DNA of 28,987 bases from Ophiothrix spiculata. Lineage: Eukaryota > Echinodermata > Ophiuroidea > Amphilepidida > Ophiotrichidae. The position numbers and the translations under genes are program-made. Location: assembly GCA_000969725.1 (NCBI GenBank), contig JXSR01S018447.1. One strand, given 5' to 3'. The notes under the pieces are model-generated. The model did not search any database. It was not told the DNA's origin and worked only from the letters and a program-made list of their open reading frames with translations. This document shows, one piece after another, positions 26,561 through 28,987 of the stretch; the first letter of the stretch is position 1, and each line of letters starts with the position of its first letter.

Positions 26561-26666
26561 AAAATCCACGGGGGGCACTCAACTTTGAGTTATGCGCCTT
26601 GTGCCACCACTTTTTTCTGCTTGCTCTCACCAAAACCCCCTATTTTTCCAACAGTCACTCAATGAC

Positions 26667-26864
26667 CCGGGGGAGGGGGGTAAGCAGGTATTCTGTATTC
26701 TGACCGGGTAACCATCCGCATTACCAAAAAGATGAGACCTGTTCAGTCTCGAGACTTGCAATATAGGGTATCAAAATCTACATGGTACTCTACAAGTCTC
26801 ACATAGAGACTGCGGAACTTGGGTTGTTACCTGAATACAAATATCAGTTAACCCCCGCCCCCAG
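26667..26864. mobile_element. 198-bp inverted-repeat element with 9-bp target duplication
   Basis: Left end CCGGGGGAGGGGGGTAA and right-end complement CTGGGGGCGGGGGTTAA are inverted repeats. The pairing continues through TATTCTGTATTC/GAATACAAATA and GGGTAAC/GTTACC. The flanks CTCAATGAC at 26658-26666 and 26865-26873 are exact 9-bp duplications. The GC-rich ends do not fit hAT, and the class is left open (Mutator-like elements also make 9-bp duplications). Confidence 0.75.
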
Positions 26865-26873
26865 CTCAATGAC

Positions 26874-27883
26874 CCCTTAATTTTTGTAATTTCTTGTCAC
26901 TGAGATAACTTTTGTCACACAAACCCCAGCTATTTTCTTAATTTGATGTAATTTTTCGAAAATGAAAATTAAACAGATAAATGTTCAGTTAAGTGCAATT
27001 AATGTTTTCAGAAGCTTCAATGTAGACTTATTTGTCTTAATATATTTATTCCCTGTGCTTGGGCCTGGTGGTTCAATGTAGACTTTATACATGTAGCATG
27101 CATGTATTTTGAGTCATATCAGTCATTTTACAAACCCTAACCTCCTCTCATTTTAAACATGTCTCCTTAGAAACTTATGTGTCAAAAATTCACCGAGATT
27201 TGATCCAGGGACCTCTCGCACCCAAATCCCATACTCAATTATGTCAAACTATTCAGCAGGAAAGGAATTATTTGTGTATTTTATTTGTCAGAAGGTTTCC
27301 CCTCATCTATGACTTTGGGATTGTTAGAGCCAATTATTCAGTAGAAAATCCTGGTCATGCCAAATTAGCGATGCGCTCATACATTTACAAAGGGGAGATG
27401 ACGCATCAGATCTTGATGTGATGCTTTTAAATTGGAAACATTAAAATTGCGTACAGTTTGGGTTGCAATTTGACAAAAGCATCATTTGCACAGTATATCT
27501 CCACGCACACCCAAATCTCTGAGAATTGTAATGTGGGAATCAAGTGTGCCCGAATATCCGCAATTTGAGAGCCATGGCTGACGACGCCAATTACACGGGC
27601 TGGTATAAATAAATCTCCTATCTCCCCCCACCCCATTATCTATGGCTGAATTGGATATGTCCAAAATAATCTAAACATGTATGAAATTGAGATAGTTTTG
27701 ATCAGGGGAAGGGGAAGATACTTACATATAAAACTACTGTAACTTAGCAATGTGCCCACCAAATGAGCACCAGAGTCATGTTTTATATGATCAAAATTTA
27801 TGGCACTTGCAATTAAGTCTTATTGGTCTATATATGTACCAAAACCTGTGGCAATACCAAGGAACTTATATAGGGGAATCTGG
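26874..27883. other. No gene seen
   Basis: AT-rich sequence. TTCAATGTAGACTT occurs twice, near 27016 and 27073. The frame at 27179-27421 has no recognisable domain. Confidence 0.45.
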
Positions 27884-28220
27884 ACTCGCCGCCATTTTAA
27901 TTTGACTGCCGTGTAAATCTAATGGGATGGCGACCATCTTGGATTGTCACTCATGGAGGGTGAGTTACTATACCTCCGGCATTTTACGTCTCCGTGTGCC
28001 ATACTTCGTGAGTTTTCGAAACGGGTAAGTGGGAAAATTGGCATACTTTGATCAGTCGCAATACACGCTACTTGAAACGCAGACGAGGTTTGCGCGTGAA
28101 ACAAAATGCACACGATGTATATGCGTCAAGCAAAGATTTACGCAATCTGCCAGGATATCAGGCAAAACTCTGAATATATCCGAAAGTACAATAACTCTGC
28201 TCCAAGAGCGACACAAGATG
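27884..28220 (-). repeat. Unclassified dispersed repeat, copy 2
   Basis: Inverted relative of 8357-8660 (landmarks given there). This copy is somewhat longer and retains more CpG. The minus-strand frame across it (28052-28273) is not shared intact with copy 1, so coding is not supported. Confidence 0.7.
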
Positions 28221-28987
28221 ACGGTTAGTCCAGATTTCCCTCTAAAACTTGATTGGGCAATATAAAACCCCATCCCACCCCATCCAAACCAAAGTTGAGC
28301 GAGTCCCCCACAGATTTTTGATATTTCCTCGAAAAAAAAACACTCTCATAACGAAATGAAAGATTGAGATAGATACTCTCAGGTATCACTACATAATACA
28401 TCAGGAAATGCAAACATTTGTTTGAAGTTCATGGGTGGAAATTACATAAAAATGACTCAATATTACCACGTCTAGACATTATTAATGCTGTTATATATAT
28501 CGATGTATCAGTCAGCCATGATATGAGTGTCGCCTAAAGAATTTGCACAAGTCTTAGCAAATTAACCACTAATAGTTGCAAAAATTCATAACAAAGTTGT
28601 GATCCCCATTGGCAGCTGCATTGAGTACAATGGTTAAAATTTTGATCTGATATGCTGTAATTTAAGTTAATCCAACATTTACTTTTATATAATTTTAGAA
28701 GTTGGCAATTAGGGCATCACATTGCAGATTTGTATCATATCCCAATGTAAACAATGTCCTTGTTCCCCTTGCTGTCTCGAGGTCTCACACTGCTCAACTC
28801 AAGCTTTTTTTTAACTGGCGCAAAAGCGCAAATTTGCGCCCGTGTAACGTCTAATTACCCCCGGATACGATGAAACGTAGAGTAAAGGGCGTAAGTATTT
28901 TAAGTAAAATTGCCCCTGGAACGGGCCGTACGATCACGATAATGTGTATGAGCTGTGAGAAAATGAAGATAAGATTGGAAATGCAAA
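28221..28987. other. No gene seen; CpG-richer end
   Basis: The last 180 bases are richer in CpG than the rest and include a 14-bp palindrome GCGCAAATTTGCGC at 28826-28839. This may be the edge of another element cut by the window. Confidence 0.4.

Noticed and set aside
22268..28987. Upstream kinase exons (APE motif, DFG, catalytic loop)
   Set aside because: TG|GT donor candidates were examined by eye; none was preceded by kinase-like residues. A short exon may have been missed.

Overview
This is AT-rich, intron-rich animal DNA. It has GT-AG introns, tRNA-derived SINEs, many small inverted-repeat elements and long non-coding stretches. Nothing bacterial or viral was recognised. The repeats and the protein suggest a marine invertebrate, perhaps a deuterostome such as an echinoderm, hemichordate or amphioxus. 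That placement is a low-confidence inference.

I can support one protein-coding gene. It lies on the minus strand and runs through most of the window, from about 22267 down to 855, and it is open at both ends. Nine exons splice together in one uninterrupted frame of 1562 nt (about 520 codons). They encode the end of a protein-kinase domain, a Ser/Thr-rich linker and the first part of a long basic/acidic coiled coil. The order and residues match the Ste20-family kinases SLK and STK10 (Drosophila Slik). In that family the kinase phosphorylates ezrin/radixin/moesin proteins and Polo-like kinase at the cell cortex. The N-terminal kinase exons lie beyond the right edge of the window or were not recognised in the last 6.7 kb. 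The rest of the coiled coil lies beyond the left edge.

The introns and the upstream flank hold many mobile elements. From left to right: a SINE with its target duplication (71-394); a giant foldback element of about 0.9 kb (1026-1941); two copies of a tiny palindromic element (2904-2988, 9217-9308); a TA-flanked MITE with 27-bp terminal repeats (3295-3663); a second SINE (5160-5465); one copy of an unclassified dispersed repeat (8357-8660); an hAT-type element (9499-10209); two TA-flanked MITEs (12928-13142, 13417-13753); a one-sided A-rich tract (15290-15980); a short palindromic element (16031-16131); and a 180-bp hAT MITE (16931-17110). Next comes a compound inverted repeat (18241-20780) interrupted by a longer copy of the first hAT element (19801-20710). 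Then follow a 149-bp direct duplication (21752-22020), a probable SINE fragment (23470-23660), a PIF/Harbinger-like MITE (23668-24131), a third SINE (25755-26000), a minisatellite of about 46 bp (26275-26560), a GC-ended element with a 9-bp target duplication (26667-26864), and the inverted second copy of the dispersed repeat (27884-28220).

No new multi-gene system was seen. The points most worth a second look are the giant foldback, the paired hAT copies with exact 8-bp target duplications, the unclassified repeat shared by 8.4-8.7 kb and 27.9-28.2 kb, and the large amount of self-complementary sequence inside one kinase gene's introns.
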